From Rhodospirillales bacterium (GTDB lineage: Bacteria; Pseudomonadota; Alphaproteobacteria; Rhodospirillales; 2-02-FULL-58-16), in NCBI GenBank assembly GCA_021775195.1, contig JAJFIG010000284.1:1-6655 (forward strand): DNA of 6,655 bases. The letters run 5' to 3'. The translations under genes and the position numbers were made by a program. The first letter of the stretch is position 1. Each line of letters begins with the position of its first letter. Shown piece after piece: positions 4,499 to 6,655 of the stretch. A model generated the notes under the pieces. That model was not told the origin of the DNA. It searched no databases and worked only from the letters and a program-made list of their open reading frames with translations.

Positions 4499-6392
4499 AC
4501 GGCTATGGGGCCGGGCGGGCAGAACGCCCGCCGCCGTCCCTTCCGTCATCACCAATCTGACACCGGCCCAGCGCCGCCGTGCCGAGTCCCGGCATGCTGT
4601 TGTCCAGGCCTGCGACACCTTCATCACCAACGCCGGCTTGGGCCGCCATTCCGGCGCCGCCGTCTTCGCCGCCCTTTACAACGCCGGGGCCATCCCCATC
4701 GACCAGGCAACACGCGAGACATTGCCGACGGTCCACGCCAATTCCATCAAGAACTGGCGCGCCGCCCTTCACCGGGACGGCATGGTGGCTCTGGCCGGCA
4801 GGTACGGCCGCCACCGCATCGGCACCGGCACCATCGACAAGGACCCCGATCTCCGGGACTTCGTCGTCGGCCTGCTGGCCGCCAAGCCCCACGTCGACGC
4901 CGCTCAGATCATGCGGGGCCTCCGCGCCCGCTTCGACGACGGCCGCGCCCTGCCGTCCTACCGCGCCGCCCAGCGCTGGGTCGCCAAGTGGAAGCGGGAA
5001 AACGCCGACGTCTTCCAGGCCGTCACCGATCCCGACGCCTTCCGGTCGCGCCGTGGCGTCGCCTTCGGCTCCGCGTCCGACAACATCGTCGCCCTCAACG
5101 AATTGTGGGAGCTGGACAGCACACCCGCCGACGTCATGCTTTCGGACGGACGGCGGCACGCCATCGTCGGCGTCATAGACGTATGGTCCCGCCGCGCCAT
5201 GGTCCTGGTGACGCCCACGTCCCGCGCCGTCGCCATCACCACTTTACTTCGCCGCGCCATGGCCGCCTGGGGCGTCCCCGTCGCCATCAAGACCGACAAC
5301 GGCTCCGACTACGTCAGCTTTCACATGAAGCGGGCGCTCGCCGATCTCGCCGTCGACCACCGCCTCTGCCCGCCCTACAGCCCCGACCGCAAGCCCCATA
5401 TCGAACGCTTCCTCGGGACCTTATCCCATCAATTCCTTGAGCTCCTGCCCGGCTACGTCGGCCATTCGGTGAACGACCGCAAGGCCATCGAGAATCGCCG
5501 CTCGTTTGCCCAGCGCGCCGGCGCCGATGCCGCCGACCTGGTCGCGGTCGGCATGTCCGCCGCCGACCTTCAAACGGCCCTCGACGAATGGTGTGACACC
5601 GTCTACGGCCGCGCCGTCCATTCGGGTATCGACATGAGCCCCTTCGAGCGGGCCGCCGGCTGGCGCGGCGAGCTTCGCCGCATCGCCGACGAACGGGCGC
5701 TGGACGTCCTTCTCGCCGAGGCCCCGGGCAAGGGCCATCGCACGGTCACAAAGAAGGGTCTCCGCCTCGACGGTGCCACCTTCATCGCCGGCGAGCTCGG
5801 CGCCTACATCGGGCGCCAGGTCCACGTCCGCTACGACCCCACCGACATGGGTTCCATCTACGTCTTCGATTGCGAGACGGGCGCCTTTATCGTCTGCGCC
5901 GAATGCCCCGAGCGCACCGGCATCGACCGCCGCGCCGCCGCCATGCGGGCCAAGGCCATGCAGAAAGCCTACATCGGCGAGGAAAAGAAGAAGCTCCGCG
6001 CCAAGTCCCGCAAGGTCACCCCCGAAAAGATCGCCGAGGAAATGCTCGCCCAGGGCCGGCGTGCGGCCGGCGTCGTCGTCGCCATGCCCCAGCAGGCCGA
6101 CGCCCACGAGACCCCGGCCCTGGCCGAGGCTGCCGCCGCCATGGCCGAACCCCGCGCCCCCGCCGCCCACGACCCGGAGATGCTGGCCCAGGGACAGCGC
6201 ATCATCGAACGCATGCAGGCGGGCCGTCCGGCCAAAACCGACGACGATCTCTGGCGCCGCTACCAGGCCCTGGCCGCTTCGGGCGACGCGACACCCGAAG
6301 ACGCCGCCTGGATGCGGAGTTTCGAAGGCACCCACGTCTATCGCGCCCGGCAAATGATCGCCGGCGCCTTCGCCAAGAAGGAAGCCGTTTAG
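4491..6392 (+). CDS. A: Mu-like DDE transposase (A protein), about 633 aa
   Basis: The enzyme would cut the phage ends and join them to target DNA during integration and replicative transposition. Residues about 25-175 form the end-binding helical region (LTPAQRRRAE onwards). The RNase H-fold catalytic core follows with D209 (ELDSTPADV), D269 (KTDNGSDY) and E305 (KPHIERF). The Mu-type beta-barrel lies at about 422-462 (GLRLDGATF to GSIYVFD). A basic segment (EEKKKLRAKSRK, about 497-508) and an Ala-rich tail form the C-terminal region that in MuA contacts MuB. All three acidic residues are present. The D-to-E interval is 36 residues, shorter than in MuA. The length is close to MuA (663 aa), but the MuA N-terminal enhancer-binding domain is missing and is encoded by the gene upstream. 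I chose ATG 4491, overlapping that gene's stop; a TTG at 4485 would add two residues. No good ribosome binding site is seen, which fits translational coupling. Confidence 0.92.
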   Translation: MVERLWGRAGRTPAAVPSVITNLTPAQRRRAESRHAVVQACDTFITNAGLGRHSGAAVFAALYNAGAIPIDQATRETLPTVHANSIKNWRAALHRDGMVALAGRYGRHRIGTGTIDKDPDLRDFVVGLLAAKPHVDAAQIMRGLRARFDDGRALPSYRAAQRWVAKWKRENADVFQAVTDPDAFRSRRGVAFGSASDNIVALNELWELDSTPADVMLSDGRRHAIVGVIDVWSRRAMVLVTPTSRAVAITTLLRRAMAAWGVPVAIKTDNGSDYVSFHMKRALADLAVDHRLCPPYSPDRKPHIERFLGTLSHQFLELLPGYVGHSVNDRKAIENRRSFAQRAGADAADLVAVGMSAADLQTALDEWCDTVYGRAVHSGIDMSPFERAAGWRGELRRIADERALDVLLAEAPGKGHRTVTKKGLRLDGATFIAGELGAYIGRQVHVRYDPTDMGSIYVFDCETGAFIVCAECPERTGIDRRAAAMRAKAMQKAYIGEEKKKLRAKSRKVTPEKIAEEMLAQGRRAAGVVVAMPQQADAHETPALAEAAAAMAEPRAPAAHDPEMLAQGQRIIERMQAGRPAKTDDDLWRRYQALAASGDATPEDAAWMRSFEGTHVYRARQMIAGAFAKKEAV

Positions 6393-6405
6393 CAAGGAAA
6401 AGCCA

Positions 6406-6655
6406 ATGAAGAACGCCGTAGCTCCGGTCAAGAACGTCGTACACCTGGCCACCATCGGCGAGGCCCTGCGCAGCCGCGATCCCGGCGTCCCCGGCATCGG
6501 AGTGATCTCCGGCAAAACCGGTGACGGCAAGACCACCGCCGCCGCTTGGTGGCGCAACCAGGTCGACGCCGTCTTCGTCCGAGCCGTTGCCGTCTGGACC
6601 CCGTCGTCGATGCTGGGGGCCATCATGCGCGAGCTTTCCATGGAGCCCAGGGGTG
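6406..6655 (+). CDS. B: MuB-like AAA+ ATPase, N-terminal part (runs off window)
   Basis: The visible 83 codons start at ATG 6406, with AAGGAAA (6394-6400) as the ribosome binding site, 13 nt after the transposase stop. Walker A GKTGDGKT (36-43) follows a hydrophobic strand (GIGVISG), and residues around 57-65 (AVFVRAVAV) look like the next beta strand of an AAA+ fold. In Mu-like phages the gene right after the transposase encodes MuB, an ATP-dependent DNA-binding protein that picks target DNA, activates the transposase and gives target immunity. The position and the Walker motif support that role. MuB has an N-terminal helix-turn-helix extension before its ATPase domain. Here the Walker A begins at residue 36, leaving room for none, so this protein would be a short MuB of the kind common in Mu-like phages. 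The rest lies beyond the right edge. Confidence 0.85.
   Translation, partial: MKNAVAPVKNVVHLATIGEALRSRDPGVPGIGVISGKTGDGKTTAAAWWRNQVDAVFVRAVAVWTPSSMLGAIMRELSMEPRG

Larger units (their letters stand above)
3059..6655 (+). mobile_element. Mu-like transposable phage/prophage, left part (runs off window)
   Basis: The rightward block contains a Mu-type DNA-binding protein, a DDE transposase with Mu-type C-terminal barrel, and a MuB-like ATPase in the A-B order of Mu-like phages. I place the candidate left end at TG (3059-3060) for three reasons. Mu-family ends begin with TG. The first of three repeated candidate binding sites starts at base 6 counted from there. And the GC-rich composition begins about here. 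Five-base target duplications are usual for Mu, which would make CGGCA (3054-3058) the expected copy. The right end is outside the window, so the exact terminus is unconfirmed; the Mu-like identity itself is secure. Confidence 0.65.

Noticed and set aside
3941..4630. Long open frames on both strands over the DNA-binding gene
   Set aside because: Arg/Pro/Ala-rich composition without ribosome binding sites or motifs marks them as high-GC shadows.
5421..6641. 406-codon - strand open frame opposite the transposase
   Set aside because: It is a Gly/Ala-rich antisense shadow of a high-GC gene; the + strand frame has clear DDE and barrel motifs.

Overview
The window looks like a piece of a GC-rich proteobacterial chromosome (an alphaproteobacterium is my best guess, from codon use and the flavour of the phage genes; low certainty). 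A transposable Mu-like phage or prophage begins here and runs off the right edge. To its left lies an OLD-family nuclease gene, and beyond that what looks like the wreckage of another phage region. By eye, base composition steps up at about position 3060, from moderately GC-rich DNA on the left to strongly GC-rich DNA on the right.

Left flank (1-573). A strong rho-independent terminator on the + strand (68-101) closes something that lies off the left edge. Facing it on the - strand is a 57-codon fragment (102-275) that resembles the N-terminus of Mu-type head protease/scaffold proteins and stops abruptly. Positions 276-573 hold no convincing gene, but contain a perfect 11-bp inverted repeat (444-454 / 565-575) whose right arm overlaps the stop codon of the next gene.

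OLD gene (574-2682, - strand). This 702-aa protein has an ABC-type ATPase domain with Walker A, signature-like, Walker B and H-loop motifs, followed by a TOPRIM nuclease domain. It is the layout of OLD-family nucleases, several of which are anti-phage proteins. No UvrD-like partner gene is visible on either side, so it reads as a stand-alone OLD.

Intergenic and leader region (2683-3267). It holds a possible promoter for the OLD gene, several inverted repeats, a near-consensus rightward sigma-70 promoter (3023-3051), and an unusual leader of about 210 nt before the first phage gene. The leader carries three copies of the motif TTAGAAA-N4/5-GTAGAGG: direct, inverted, direct. Two readings compete. 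In the first, they are Mu-type transposase end-binding sites; copy 1 starts exactly five bases inside a TG dinucleotide at 3059-3060, which fits a Mu-like left terminus. In the second, they are an RNA switch: the inverted copy can pair either with copy 1 or with copy 3, and copy 3 contains the Shine-Dalgarno sequence of the first gene.

Mu-like early region (3268-6655, all + strand, tightly packed). The order is a 191-aa protein of unknown function; a 41-aa coiled-coil-like peptide; a 148-aa protein carrying the Mu transposase/repressor-type N-terminal winged-helix domain; a DDE transposase of about 633 aa with the Mu C-terminal beta-barrel but without that N-terminal domain; and the start of a MuB-like AAA+ target-selection ATPase. 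Together the last three look like a split MuA plus MuB transposition machine. No Mu-type repressor or ner gene is seen between the leader and the transposase. Control of lysogeny is therefore either off-window or handled by one of the unrecognised small proteins or by the leader.
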